DNA from: Duganella sp. OV510
GTDB lineage: Bacteria; Pseudomonadota; Gammaproteobacteria; Burkholderiales; Burkholderiaceae_D
Length of the DNA: 64,000 bases
Direction: 5' to 3'
Assembly: GCF_900100205.1 (NCBI RefSeq)
Contig: NZ_FNEQ01000002.1
Location: 62,001-126,000, forward strand
Position 1 is the first letter of the stretch. Each line of letters starts with the position of its first letter. A program made the position numbers and the translations under genes. This document shows positions 42,111-51,440 of this stretch, in pieces. The notes under the pieces were generated by a model. The model saw only the letters and a program-made list of their open reading frames with translations, was not told the DNA's origin and ran no database searches.

Positions 42111-43582
42111 GGCGTGGTCGCCAGTTGCAGTCGCGCGGGCGCGGACAGTGTTGCGCTATCACCCCGTCCTTCCAGCTTGAACGCGGACACCAGCGTGGTC
42201 AGATGACGCGCCTCCTGCGCGAGCGCATCGGCCGCTGCCGCATCCTCCTCCACCAGCGCGGCATTTTGCTGCGTGGTTTCGTCAAATTCCACAATGGCGC
42301 TGTTGATGCGCTCGATACCCTCGTTCTGTTCCTGATTGGCGTTGCTCATCTCGCCCATGATGGCCGTCACCCGCTGCACGCTGTCGACCACCTCCAGCAT
42401 GGTCGCACCAGCTTCGTCCACCAGCTTGCTGCCGCCGTCCACCGTCTGCACGGTATTACCAATCAACTCCTTGATCTCCTTGGCCGCCGCAGCCGAGCGA
42501 TGCGCCAGGCTGCGCACCTCGGATGCCACCACCGCAAAGCCCCTGCCCTGCTCACCCGCCCGCGCCGCTTCCACCGCCGCGTTCAAGGCCAGGATATTGG
42601 TCTGGAACGCAATACCGTCAATCACCGAAATGATGTCCACAATCCGCCGCGACGATGCATTGATCTCACCCATGGTGTCCACCACCTGCCGCACCGCCTC
42701 ACCGCCCTTCGCCGCGATCACCGAGGCACTCTGCGCCAGCGCATTCGCCTGCCGCGCGCTCTCGTTATTCTGCCGCACCGTCGCCGCCAGGCGCGACATC
42801 GACGTCGCCGTCTGCTCAATACTGCCTGCCTGGCGTTCGGTACGGCGCGACAGCTCGGCATTGCCCTGGGCGATTTCGCCGGACGCGCCGGCGATCGTAT
42901 GCGCGCCATCGCGCACGCCGGAAATGGTGTCGCGCATCGTCACCAGCATCTCCACCAGCTTGCGCGCCAGTCGGCTGCGCGGCTTCGCCTCGGTGGCCGA
43001 CAAATCAATACGCCCTTCAATCGCCGCCAGCGCCGACACAATGCCCTCCAGCTCCGCCGCCTGGTTGGCAGCGCGGCGCAGGATGGTCGCCAGGAAGATC
43101 AGCACCGCCGACTCCACCACCACATAGGCGGCATGAATGAACACCGTCGACAACTGCGGGCGGGTGAAGCACATCACGCCATAGCCCCACTCCTGCAGAT
43201 AATGGAAACTCAGGTGATGCACCGCTGCCACGCCGGCCGCCACCACGATCGGCTTCCAGTCGCGATACGCCAGCAAAAACGCCAGGTAGACAAAAATCCC
43301 GAAATGCAGCTCGGTCAGCCCGGCCGCCTGATGGATGTTGAGCGCGGCGAACACCATCACGCTGGCGCCCACCACGCAGCGTGTCAGCACCGAACCCGGC
43401 GCGCTGAAGTGCAGCGCGGTCGGCACGCCCGCCGCCAGCAGGCCGATCACCAGCGCCAGCATCCAGGTATCGTTCAGCCCGGCCAGCGCCAGCGAGAACA
43501 GCTGCAAGGCCCACAGCACGCACAACATCATCTTGTCGGCCTGCACGGCAATCGCCTGCAAGGGATCGAATCGCGTATTCAT
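42107..43582 (-). CDS. Methyl-accepting chemotaxis protein with multi-pass N-terminal domain
   Basis: A 491-residue chemoreceptor. Instead of a periplasmic sensor, the first 190 residues hold about six hydrophobic segments (for example [18 protein letters not shown] and [14 protein letters not shown]), suggesting it senses within or near the membrane. The cytoplasmic signalling domain has the conserved hairpin ([20 protein letters not shown] in parts, then [20 protein letters not shown]) and methylation helices. There is no C-terminal CheR-binding pentapeptide. It lies inside the Entner-Doudoroff cluster, between the lactonase and zwf, which hints at a sugar-related cue but proves nothing. 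Confidence 0.88.
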   Translation of the reverse strand: MNTRFDPLQAIAVQADKMMLCVLWALQLFSLALAGLNDTWMLALVIGLLAAGVPTALHFSAPGSVLTRCVVGASVMVFAALNIHQAAGLTELHFGIFVYLAFLLAYRDWKPIVVAAGVAAVHHLSFHYLQEWGYGVMCFTRPQLSTVFIHAAYVVVESAVLIFLATILRRAANQAAELEGIVSALAAIEGRIDLSATEAKPRSRLARKLVEMLVTMRDTISGVRDGAHTIAGASGEIAQGNAELSRRTERQAGSIEQTATSMSRLAATVRQNNESARQANALAQSASVIAAKGGEAVRQVVDTMGEINASSRRIVDIISVIDGIAFQTNILALNAAVEAARAGEQGRGFAVVASEVRSLAHRSAAAAKEIKELIGNTVQTVDGGSKLVDEAGATMLEVVDSVQRVTAIMGEMSNANQEQNEGIERINSAIVEFDETTQQNAALVEEDAAAADALAQEARHLTTLVSAFKLEGRGDSATLSAPARLQLATTP

Positions 43583-43889
43583 GGAGAACTCCCACAGGTC
43601 CGGCGGCGCAACACGACTGCACGCGACGACGGGCCAGCTTATAATGGTTGGTCAGAGGACGGCGGGGCAAAGGCCGGATGCCAGAAAAGGCGCCGCGAAG
43701 TGGCGGCAGCATGCGCAGCGTGATCCGGTGGAGGCCGCGCAAAAGGGCGCGAAACGGCGAACAGATCGCATGCGGGAACGCCAGTATTATAGCGCTTTTT
43801 GCCTTGAGGAAATTAAACGCAACAGCTGGGGCAACCGCGCAACAGTGGCATCGGCCAGCCGGCGATTCCCACGAGGCGCCATAGGGCAA

Positions 43890-43904
43890 TGTAGTAAAAT
43901 TTCT
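43890..43904 (+). promoter_or_regulatory. HexR-like operator 1 of zwf-hexR
   Basis: TGTAGTAAAATTTCT shares 14 of its 15 bases with the edd box (which is on the opposite strand). It lies 94 nt upstream of the zwf ATG. Confidence 0.6.
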
Positions 43905-43921
43905 TGCAAACCACCTTGATA

Positions 43922-43936
43922 AGTAGTAAATTTACA
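43922..43936 (+). promoter_or_regulatory. HexR-like operator 2 of zwf-hexR
   Basis: AGTAGTAAATTTACA is close to a full palindrome (GTAGTAAATTTAC) and fits the HexR pattern at 12 of 15 positions. It lies 32 nt downstream of operator 1 (start to start). Confidence 0.6.
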
Positions 43937-43997
43937 CATAGCGGCCGCAAGCTCGCGGCCATTTTCCCGGCACTTTTTTTGCGACGATTCACACACT

Positions 43998-45470
43998 ATG
44001 GCTCTTTCCGATTTTGATCTGGTTCTGTTTGGCGGCAGCGGCGATCTGGCGATGCGCAAACTGCTGCCCGCGATGTATGCCCGCGATGTAGCCAAAGACC
44101 TGCCGCCCACTGCGCGCATCATCTGCGTCGGCCGTGCGGACGCCAGCCAGGAAGAATTCCTGCAAACCGTCGAAACCACCTCCAAACCGCTGATCAAATC
44201 GCCGGCCGTGATTCCGGCCGCGTGGGAGCGCTTTACCAAGCGCATCGTCTACGTTTCGCTGAACGCCACCGACGCCGGCAGCTACAAGGGCCTGGTGGAA
44301 GCGTTGCGCAAGGAAGAAGCGATCACCAAGGTCTACTACCTGGCGACGCCGCCAGCCATCTTCTCCAAAATCTGCGAGAACCTGAAAGAGAACGGCCTGG
44401 TCACGCCAAATTCGCGCGTGGTGCTGGAAAAGCCGCTGGGCCGCGACCTGGCCTCGGCCAAGCAGATCAATGCTGAAGTGGGCAAGGTATTCGAGGAATC
44501 GCAGATCTACCGGATCGACCACTACCTCGGCAAGGAAACCGTGCAGAACCTGCTGGCGCTGCGCTTCGGTAACATCCTGTTCGAGCCGCTGTGGCGCCGC
44601 GAATGGATTTCCGACGTGCAGATCACCATCGCCGAGAAGCTGGGCGTGGGTAACCGCCTTGGCTACTACGACACCTCGGGCGCGCTGCGCGACATGCTGC
44701 AAAACCACTTGCTGCAACTGCTATGCATCGTCGCCATGGAACCGCCGACCTCGATCGCGCCGGACGCCGTGCGTGACGCCAAGCTGCAGGTACTGCGCTC
44801 GCTGAAAAAGTTCACGCCAACCACGCTGGCCCAGAACATCGTGCGCGGCCAGTACCGCGCCGGCCACGTCGACGGCAAGGCGGTGCCAAGCTATCGTGAC
44901 GAGCCGGATGCGCCGGAACATTCGCGCACCGAAACCTTCGTGGCGATGAAGGCGGAAATCGACACCTGGCGCTGGGCCGGCGTGCCGTTCTACCTGCGCA
45001 CTGGCAAGCGCATGGCCGACGGCCTGGCGGAAATCGTCGTGCGCTTCAAGCAGATTCCGCACTCGATCTTCAACCAGCCAACCAACAGTTTCCAGCCGAA
45101 TTCGCTGGTAATCCGCTTGCAGCCGGACGAAGGCCTGCGCATGAATCTGATGGCGAAAACGCCGGGCGACGGCATGCGTTTGAAACAGGCAGAACTGGAA
45201 CTGGACTTCCGCGAGCAATTCAAATCGCCGCGCATGGAAGCCTACGAGCGCCTGCTGCTCGACGTGCTGCGCGGCCAGCTGACGCTGTTCATGCGCGGCG
45301 ACGAGCTGGAAGCCGCGTGGGAATGGGTCGAGCCTATTCTCAACAGTTGGGAATCGGAAGACAGCTACCCGCTGCCCTACGCCTCCGGCACCTGGGGCCC
45401 GGCAGCCGCTTCGGCGCTGATCGGCCGCGACGGCCTGCAATGGCGTGAAGAAGTTTTACCGGAAGACTGA
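43998..45470 (+). CDS. zwf: Glucose-6-phosphate 1-dehydrogenase
   Basis: A 490-residue NADP-linked enzyme that oxidises glucose-6-phosphate to 6-phosphogluconolactone. The nucleotide site is LFGGSGDLAMRKLLPA (about 10-25) and the substrate signature RIDHYLGKE (about 173-181) includes the catalytic His; VFYLRTGKRM-like VPFYLRTGKRM follows. No Shine-Dalgarno precedes the ATG. Its stop overlaps the hexR ATG (TGATG), so enzyme and regulator are translated together, and two HexR-like boxes lie upstream. Confidence 0.96.
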   Translation: MALSDFDLVLFGGSGDLAMRKLLPAMYARDVAKDLPPTARIICVGRADASQEEFLQTVETTSKPLIKSPAVIPAAWERFTKRIVYVSLNATDAGSYKGLVEALRKEEAITKVYYLATPPAIFSKICENLKENGLVTPNSRVVLEKPLGRDLASAKQINAEVGKVFEESQIYRIDHYLGKETVQNLLALRFGNILFEPLWRREWISDVQITIAEKLGVGNRLGYYDTSGALRDMLQNHLLQLLCIVAMEPPTSIAPDAVRDAKLQVLRSLKKFTPTTLAQNIVRGQYRAGHVDGKAVPSYRDEPDAPEHSRTETFVAMKAEIDTWRWAGVPFYLRTGKRMADGLAEIVVRFKQIPHSIFNQPTNSFQPNSLVIRLQPDEGLRMNLMAKTPGDGMRLKQAELELDFREQFKSPRMEAYERLLLDVLRGQLTLFMRGDELEAAWEWVEPILNSWESEDSYPLPYASGTWGPAAASALIGRDGLQWREEVLPED

Positions 45471-46324
45471 TGCTACTCGATTCCATTCGCACCCAACTCG
45501 ACTCGCTCTCCAAATCGGAGCGCAAGGTCGCGTTGGCCGTGCTCGAACACCCGACGCAGACGGTCAACCAGAACATCACTGCACTCGCCAAAAACGCGCA
45601 GGTATCCGAACCGACCGTGGTGCGCTTCTGCCGCACGCTGGGTTACGACGGCTGGCATGAGTTCAAGCTCAAGCTGGCCCAGGGCCTGGCGCTGGCGCTG
45701 CCGGGGCTGAACGAGCAGCCGACCCAGGACGACCTGGCGGCCGACCTGGTCAACAAGATCTGCAGCCGTTCGATCAACACCCTGCTCGATCTGCGCAACA
45801 ACCTCGATCCGGAAGCGATCCAGAAGGCACTGGACATCCTGTCCAAGGCCAACAAGATCGAGTTCTATGGCCAGGGTACGTCCGGCATCGTGGCCGCCGA
45901 TGCCCAGCACAAGTTCTTCCGTTCCGGCGTGCCGACCGTGGCCTATGCCGACCCGCACATCCACAGCATCGCCGCCGCGCTGCTGCGCACCGGCGACGCG
46001 CTGGTGGCCATTTCGCAACGCGGCAATAGCCCGTCGCTGGTGCGCTCGGTCAAGCTGGCACGCCGTGGCGGCGCCGAGGTGATCGTGCTGGCGCCGTCCG
46101 GCACGCCGCTGGCCGACCTGGCAACGGTGCTGATCCCGATCGACCTGATCTTCAATATCGACCCGTACACGCCGATCTCGGCGCGACTGGCCTACCTGGT
46201 GGTGATCGACGTGCTGGCCGTGGGCCTGGCGTTGCAACGCGGGCCGGAATTCCGCAAGAAAATGCAGAACGCGCAGAAGGCGCTGCAGGAGTTCGACTTG
46301 CAATTCGATTCATTCATCGGCTAA
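45470..46324 (+). CDS. hexR: HexR, RpiR-family regulator of sugar catabolism
   Basis: A 284-residue repressor. The N-terminal HTH_6 domain (about 1-77) reads LLDSIRTQLDSLSKSERKVA, then NAQVSEPTVVRFCRTLGYDG; the C-terminal SIS domain (about 120-260: FYGQGTSGIVAADAQHKF, ISQRGNSPSLVRSVKLARR) binds phosphosugars. HexR orthologues are relieved by KDPG and control zwf, edd, eda, pgi and similar genes. It is the second gene of zwf-hexR and likely autoregulates through the boxes at 43890-43936. Confidence 0.93.
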   Translation: MLLDSIRTQLDSLSKSERKVALAVLEHPTQTVNQNITALAKNAQVSEPTVVRFCRTLGYDGWHEFKLKLAQGLALALPGLNEQPTQDDLAADLVNKICSRSINTLLDLRNNLDPEAIQKALDILSKANKIEFYGQGTSGIVAADAQHKFFRSGVPTVAYADPHIHSIAAALLRTGDALVAISQRGNSPSLVRSVKLARRGGAEVIVLAPSGTPLADLATVLIPIDLIFNIDPYTPISARLAYLVVIDVLAVGLALQRGPEFRKKMQNAQKALQEFDLQFDSFIG

Positions 46325-46383
46325 CCACCAAATAAGCGGTTGTGCTACAGTGCGGATATTTGCTGCACATACAACCTTGCGCC

Positions 46384-47820
46384 ATGCACAACCGCTCGCC
46401 CCAGCGCATCCCCCTGCTGAAAACCCTCGTTCCCGGCCTGGATGACATTCTGGGCGGCGGCTTTCCCGCGCATAGCCTGTACCTGATCCAGGGCCTGGCC
46501 GGCAGCGGCAAGACCACGCTGGCCTGCCAGATCGGCTTCGAGCATGCGCGCCAGGGCAAGAAAGTCCTGATCCTGACACTGATCGCCGAAACCCACGGCA
46601 AGATGCTCAACCATTTGAGCAACTTCTCCTTCTTCGACGATGCGCTGGTCGACGACCGCATCCTGTTTATCGGCGCTTACAACGATCTGCTCAGGGGCGG
46701 CCTGCGCGAACTACTGAAGTCCATCGCCGCCACGCTGGCTGAACAGCGGCCGGACATCATGATCATCGATGGCTTCCGCACCGTGCGCGAGGCCAAGCCG
46801 TCGGACCTGGCGCTGTCGGAATTCATGCTGTCGCTGAATTCGCTGGTGTCGACCATGGAATGCACCACCTTCCTGCTGTCGCCGACCGAAGGCAATCAGG
46901 CGGATTCGGAAAACACGCTGGTCGATGGCCTGATTGAACTGAGCCAGTACGAACGCGGCCTGCAACTGATCCGGGAAATGAAAGTGTTCAAGCTGCGCGG
47001 CTCCAAGCACCTGCTGGGCCGCCATGTGTTCGAGGTAGGCGAGGATGGCATCGCCATCTACCCGCGCCTGGAAGCAGTCAGCACGCTGTCGGCGGCGATG
47101 CCGCCGGGGTCGCGTGAACGGCTGGGCTTCGGCATCGCTGGCTGGGACAGACTGACCAATGGCGGTGTCGCCAAGGGCTCGACCACTGCGCTGCTGGGCA
47201 ATCCCGGCGTCGGCAAAACGCTGATGGGCCTGCATTTCATCCACGAGGGCTTGCAGCGCGGCGAGCAGGCGCTGATCGTCGGCTTCTACGAGTCGCCGCA
47301 GCGGCTGCTGGAAAAGGCGCGCAGCGTCGGCATGGAACTGCAACCCTACTTCGACAATGGCGCGCTGCAGATCATCTGGCATCCGCCGCTGGAAGTGCTG
47401 GTCGACAGTCTGGCGCAAGGTACGCTGGAGAATATCGCCCGGCGCAATGTCGGCCGCCTGTTGATCGATGGTGTCGACGGCCTGCGCGAGATCGTCATGC
47501 ACGAAGGCCGCTGGCGCGCCTTCCTGGCGGCTTTCGTCAATGAACTGCGGGTGCGCAATGTCACCACCTTCTTCACGCAGGAACTGCCGTACTTCGGCCA
47601 TGGCCCGATGGAGAACGACGCCGCCGCCTCGATCCTGTTCGAGAACATCATCCTGATGCGTTACGTCGACGTGGCCGGCATCAACCTGCGCCAGATTGGC
47701 GTGCTGAAGCTGCGCGAAAACAGCTACGACGCCGCCAACCATGTGCTGCTCATTTCCGACCAGGGCATGAGCATCGACGGCGCGGTGCCGCCCACCGTGC
47801 CGCCGATACTGAACCGATAG
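46384..47820 (+). CDS. KaiC-like double RecA-domain ATPase
   Basis: A 478-residue protein with two RecA/KaiC domains. Domain 1 has LVPGLDDILGGGFPAHSLYLIQGLAGSGKTT (Walker A GLAGSGKT at about 37) and a Walker B-like DIMIIDGFR. Domain 2 starts near residue 240 (LGFGIAGWDRLTNGG) with Walker A GNPGVGKT and LLIDGVDGL. This is KaiC domain order without a visible KaiA or KaiB gene nearby. KaiC homologues outside cyanobacteria work in timing or stress signalling. ATG 46384 is chosen at the similarity boundary; no Shine-Dalgarno is evident. A response regulator gene follows at 10 nt. Confidence 0.82.
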   Translation: MHNRSPQRIPLLKTLVPGLDDILGGGFPAHSLYLIQGLAGSGKTTLACQIGFEHARQGKKVLILTLIAETHGKMLNHLSNFSFFDDALVDDRILFIGAYNDLLRGGLRELLKSIAATLAEQRPDIMIIDGFRTVREAKPSDLALSEFMLSLNSLVSTMECTTFLLSPTEGNQADSENTLVDGLIELSQYERGLQLIREMKVFKLRGSKHLLGRHVFEVGEDGIAIYPRLEAVSTLSAAMPPGSRERLGFGIAGWDRLTNGGVAKGSTTALLGNPGVGKTLMGLHFIHEGLQRGEQALIVGFYESPQRLLEKARSVGMELQPYFDNGALQIIWHPPLEVLVDSLAQGTLENIARRNVGRLLIDGVDGLREIVMHEGRWRAFLAAFVNELRVRNVTTFFTQELPYFGHGPMENDAAASILFENIILMRYVDVAGINLRQIGVLKLRENSYDAANHVLLISDQGMSIDGAVPPTVPPILNR

Positions 47821-47830
47821 CGGGCCGGCC

Positions 47831-48229
47831 ATGAGCGACCATCCCGCAATCATGGACAGCAACCCGGATGGCAAGCTCATTCTGGTAGTCGACGACGAAT
47901 TCGATGTCCTGTCGGCCTACACCATGCTGTTTGAATATCGCGGCTTTCGTGTGCGCATCGCCGGCAACGGCGCCGAAGCGCTGTCGGTGGCGCGCCGCGA
48001 GCGGCCGGACATCGTGATCTCCGACTACATGATGCCGGTGATGAATGGCGCCGACCTGTGCGTGGCCTGGCGCGACGATCCGGCGCTGCGCGAGATTCCC
48101 TTCATCCTGGCCAGCGCCGGCATCATGCCCAGGGACCTGCAGCCGCCGTGCGACGCCTTCTTCCGCAAGCCGGTGCCGTTCGACACGCTGCTGGACGAAA
48201 TCGACAAGCTGATCGCTCGCCGGGGTTAA
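47831..48229 (+). CDS. Single-domain response regulator linked to the KaiC-like gene
   Basis: A 132-residue receiver with acidic residues D21-D22 in LVVDDEFDVL, phospho-acceptor D65 in IVISDYMMPVMNGAD and the conserved Lys in FFRKPVPFD. No DNA-binding or enzymatic output. It follows the KaiC-like gene at 10 nt and precedes an EamA transporter gene at 4 nt. The pairing suggests it relays or modulates KaiC-like signalling; its kinase is unknown. The start could also be the internal methionine at residue 8. Confidence 0.85.
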   Translation: MSDHPAIMDSNPDGKLILVVDDEFDVLSAYTMLFEYRGFRVRIAGNGAEALSVARRERPDIVISDYMMPVMNGADLCVAWRDDPALREIPFILASAGIMPRDLQPPCDAFFRKPVPFDTLLDEIDKLIARRG

Positions 48230-48233
48230 GACG

Positions 48234-49097
48234 GTGGAAGGATCGGTAGCCAGCATCGTCCTGTTTGCCGCACTGCTGCACGCCACCTGGAATGCACTGG
48301 TCAAGGCCGGTCCCGACAAATACCTGACGACTTTGCTGGTGGCCTGCGGCGCCGGCCTGGTATCGCTGCCGCTGCTGCCCTTCGTTGTGGCACCACTGGC
48401 GGCAAGCTGGCCATGGCTGGCGGCGTCGGCCTGCTGCCAGGTCATCTATTACCAGTTGCTGGCGGCCGCCTACAAGCATGGCGAGATGAGCCAGGCCTAC
48501 CCGCTGATGCGCGGCGCTGCGCCGCTGCTGGTGGCGCTGGCCAGCGTGCCGCTGCTGGGCGAGCGCCTGCACTGGCGGCAGGACCTGGCGGTGGCGCTGA
48601 TCTGCGGCGGCGTGCTGACGCTGACCATTTTGCGTGGCGCCAGCGTCGGCGCCGACAGCGCCGCCAACCGCGCCGCCCGCCGCCGCGCCACCTTGTACGC
48701 GCTGCTCAACGCCGCCATCATCGCTGCCTACACGATGATCGACGGCGTCGGCGTGCGCCGCTCCGGTGCACCGGCCGGCTATACCATGTGGCTGTTCGTG
48801 CTGACCGCCGTGCTGCTGCTGTTGTGCTCCACCCGGCGCTGGTCCGAACTGCCGGCATACGCCCGCACCCACGCCCGCGTGATGCTGGTCGGCGGCCTCG
48901 GTACGCTGGCCTCCTACGGCCTGGCGCTGTGGGCGATGACACAGGCGCCGGTGGCGGCGGTGGCCGCGCTGCGCGAAACCTCGATCCTGTTTGCTGCCGC
49001 GATAGCCGCGCTGTTCCTGCGCGAGCGGCTGGCGCCGGGGCGCATTCTGGCGATTTCGCTGATCGCCTGTGGCGCAATTGTCATGCGGCTGGGCTGA
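48234..49097 (+). CDS. EamA/DMT-family transporter
   Basis: A 287-residue inner-membrane protein with about 10 hydrophobic segments in two EamA repeats (first: VLFAALLHATWNALVKAGPD; second: VGGLGTLASYGLALWAM, then AVAALRETSILFAAAIAALFL). Members export or import amino acids, nucleotides or other metabolites; the substrate is not predictable. It begins with GTG at 48234, 4 nt after the response regulator stop. Translation is probably coupled, though a functional link is doubtful. Confidence 0.85.
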   Translation: MEGSVASIVLFAALLHATWNALVKAGPDKYLTTLLVACGAGLVSLPLLPFVVAPLAASWPWLAASACCQVIYYQLLAAAYKHGEMSQAYPLMRGAAPLLVALASVPLLGERLHWRQDLAVALICGGVLTLTILRGASVGADSAANRAARRRATLYALLNAAIIAAYTMIDGVGVRRSGAPAGYTMWLFVLTAVLLLLCSTRRWSELPAYARTHARVMLVGGLGTLASYGLALWAMTQAPVAAVAALRETSILFAAAIAALFLRERLAPGRILAISLIACGAIVMRLG

Positions 49098-49159
49098 CAG
49101 GGCCGGGTTAGGAGTAAAATAAGCGCGACAACAACTCCCTTATCAAAACGGCAGCGCTT

Positions 49160-50095
49160 ATGAACCAACTCGAACAGCTCAAGCAATACACCACCGTTGT
49201 CGCCGATACCGGCGACTTCCAGGCCATCCAGCAGTACACGCCGCGCGACGCCACCACCAATCCATCGCTGATCCTGAAGGCGGTGCAGAAGGAAGAATAC
49301 AAGCCGCTGCTGGAAAAAGCCGTGCGCGACAACATGGACGCTTCGACCAGCGTCGTGATCGACCAGTTGCTGGTTGCATTCGGCAAGCAGATCCTGCGCG
49401 TGATTCCTGGCCGCGTGTCGACCGAAATCGACGCCGCGCTGTCGTTCAACACCGCCGCCTCGGTGACCAAGGGCCGTGAACTGATCCAGCTGTACGAGAA
49501 AAACGGCGTCGACCGCGAGCGCGTGCTGATCAAGATGGCCTCGACCTGGGAAGGCATCCGCGCTTCCGAGATCCTGGAAAAAGAAGGCATCCACACCAAC
49601 ATGACGCTGCTGTTCTCTCTGCCACAGGCAATCGCTTGCGCCGAAGCCGGCTCCAAGCTGATTTCGCCGTTCGTCGGCCGCATCTACGACTGGTACAAGA
49701 AATCCACCGGCATCGACTACCAGGGTGCGGAAGATCCGGGCGTGCAGTCGGTCAAGCGCATCTACAACTACTACCGCAAGTTCGGCTACAACACCGAAGT
49801 GATGGGCGCCAGCTTCCGCAACACCAGCCAGATCCTGGAACTGGCCGGCTGCGACCTGCTGACCATCAGCCCGGACCTGCTGCAAAAGCTGGCCGACACC
49901 AACGCACCGCTGGAACGCAAACTGAGCCCGGATGGCAGCAGCAGCGCACCAATCGGCAAGATCTCCATCGACGAGCCAACCTTCCGCTTCATGCTGAATG
50001 AAGACGCGATGGCGACCGAGAAGACTTCCGAAGGCATCCGCGCCTTCGTCGCCGATACCGCCAAGCTGAAACAGATCATCTCCGGCATGCGTTAA
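49160..50095 (+). CDS. tal: Transaldolase
   Basis: A 311-residue class I transaldolase of the TalB type, which moves a dihydroxyacetone unit between sedoheptulose-7-phosphate and glyceraldehyde-3-phosphate. Diagnostic segments are [31 protein letters not shown], the Schiff-base lysine in [15 protein letters not shown], and [11 protein letters not shown]. It has its own promoter region of 62 bp with no HexR-like box seen, and a strong terminator behind it. Confidence 0.96.
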   Translation: MNQLEQLKQYTTVVADTGDFQAIQQYTPRDATTNPSLILKAVQKEEYKPLLEKAVRDNMDASTSVVIDQLLVAFGKQILRVIPGRVSTEIDAALSFNTAASVTKGRELIQLYEKNGVDRERVLIKMASTWEGIRASEILEKEGIHTNMTLLFSLPQAIACAEAGSKLISPFVGRIYDWYKKSTGIDYQGAEDPGVQSVKRIYNYYRKFGYNTEVMGASFRNTSQILELAGCDLLTISPDLLQKLADTNAPLERKLSPDGSSSAPIGKISIDEPTFRFMLNEDAMATEKTSEGIRAFVADTAKLKQIISGMR

Positions 50096-50114
50096 TCCGC
50101 AGCGCTTGCTCTGT

Positions 50115-50154
50115 AAAAGGCAGGAAGGTGGCCAGCGCCGCTTTCCTGCCTTTT
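50115..50154 (+). terminator. Rho-independent terminator of tal
   Basis: AAAAGGCAGGAA (50115-50126) pairs with TTCCTGCCTTTT (50143-50154) over 12 bp with a 16-nt loop, followed by two more T. A textbook intrinsic terminator. Confidence 0.88.
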
Positions 50155-50201
50155 TTGCATTACAATCTTGCATCAACTATGAAACCAATGCGAGACTGTA
50201 C

Positions 50202-51428
50202 ATGCGCTTTCCTGCTCGTTGCACCGTTGCTGTCACCCTCCCTGCCCTCCTCGCGCTGTTGAGCGCCTGCGGCGAAAAGCATGCCGATACCGCCGCGCCG
50301 CCACCTCCCACTGTTGCTGTCGTTACCGTCACCCCTGCCGCCATCACGCTGAGCAGCGAGCTGCCCGGCCGCACCGAGGCGTCACGCATCGCCCAGGTGC
50401 GGGCGCGGACGGCGGGCATCGTGCTGCAGCGGGTGTATCAGGAAGGCGGCGATGTGAAGGCCGGCCAGGTATTGTTCCGCATCGATCCGGCGCAGTTCCA
50501 GGCGTCGTTCGACAGTGCGCAGGCAGCGGTGGCCAAGGCCGAGGCCAATCTGGCGCAGGCCAATCTGAAAGAGAAGCGCTACAAGCCGCTGCTGGCGGCG
50601 CAGGCGGTCAGCCAGCAGGAATACGATGATGCGGTCACAGCGCAGAAGCAGGCGGCAGCCGATCTGGCGACATCAAAGGCGGCGCGCACCAATGCCGGCC
50701 TGACGCTGGGCTATGCGACGGTGACAGCGCCGATCTCGGGCCACGTCAGCCGCGCGCTGGTGACCGAGGGCGCGCTGGTCGGCCAGGGCGAGGCAACGCC
50801 GATGGCCACCGTGCAGCAGCTGGACCCGATCTATGTGACGATCACGCAGTCGTCGACCGAGGTGCTGAAGCTGCAACGGGCGCTGGCCGAGGGCCGGTTG
50901 AAAAGCGCCGGCAAAGACCAGGCGCGCGTGACGCTGGTGACCGAGGATGGGCAGACCTATCCGCATGCGGGCAAGCTGCTGTTCTCGGATGTGTCGGTGG
51001 ATGAAAGCACCGGCTCGGTGGCGATGCGGGCCGAGTTCCCGAATCCGCAGCGTGTGCTGCTGCCGGGGATGTATGTGCGTGCGCGGCTGGAGCAAGGCGT
51101 CAGCGACGCCGCCATCAGCGTGCCGCAGCAGGCCATCGTGCGCAGCAACGAAGGCGCGACCGTGCTGGTGGTCGGCGCCGACAACAAGGTGCTTTCGCAG
51201 CCGGTGACCGCCAACGCCAATGACGGCAACAACTGGGTAGTCAGCGCCGGCCTCAAAGGCGGCGAGCGCATCGTCGTTGAAGGCTTCCAGAAGGCCAAGC
51301 CCGGCGTCACGGTCAATCCGCAGCCGTGGAAAGGCGCGCCCGCCGCGCAGCCCGGTGCCGCTGCCGCTCCAGCTGGCGGTCAGCCCGCCGCCGGTGCAGC
51401 GACCGCCGCCTCGGCTGCCGGCAAATAA
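50202..51428 (+). CDS. RND efflux periplasmic adaptor (AcrA/MexA type)
   Basis: A 408-residue membrane-fusion protein. The lipoprotein signal is MRFPARCTVAVTLPALLALLSAC (partly quoted; lipobox LSAC-GE). The lipoyl/hairpin region shows TEASRIAQVRARTAGIVLQR, QEGGDVKAGQVLFRIDP and a coiled-coil with AEANLAQANLKEKRYKPLL; the beta-barrel and membrane-proximal domains follow (VTAPISGHVSRALVTEGALV). It links the inner-membrane pump to the outer-membrane channel encoded next. First gene of the efflux operon; no TetR-type regulator is adjacent. The tail is Ala/Pro-rich and probably disordered. Confidence 0.92.
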   Translation: MRFPARCTVAVTLPALLALLSACGEKHADTAAPPPPTVAVVTVTPAAITLSSELPGRTEASRIAQVRARTAGIVLQRVYQEGGDVKAGQVLFRIDPAQFQASFDSAQAAVAKAEANLAQANLKEKRYKPLLAAQAVSQQEYDDAVTAQKQAAADLATSKAARTNAGLTLGYATVTAPISGHVSRALVTEGALVGQGEATPMATVQQLDPIYVTITQSSTEVLKLQRALAEGRLKSAGKDQARVTLVTEDGQTYPHAGKLLFSDVSVDESTGSVAMRAEFPNPQRVLLPGMYVRARLEQGVSDAAISVPQQAIVRSNEGATVLVVGADNKVLSQPVTANANDGNNWVVSAGLKGGERIVVEGFQKAKPGVTVNPQPWKGAPAAQPGAAAAPAGGQPAAGAATAASAAGK

Positions 51429-51440
51429 GCGGGAGCGCAC

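Larger units (their letters stand above)
43583..43997. other. Intergenic region between the chemoreceptor gene and zwf
   Basis: This 415-bp gap serves divergent genes. The zwf-proximal 110 bp is AT-rich and contains two HexR-like boxes (43890-43904 and 43922-43936) and a GGCCGC/GCGGCC hairpin (about 43944-43960) followed by ATTTT. The chemoreceptor-proximal 300 bp shows no convincing ORF, RNA gene or repeat. Confidence 0.6.

Noticed and set aside
49098..49159. HexR-like box upstream of tal (GAGTAAAAT)
   Set aside because: Only one half-site resembles the pattern and the palindromic partner is missing.
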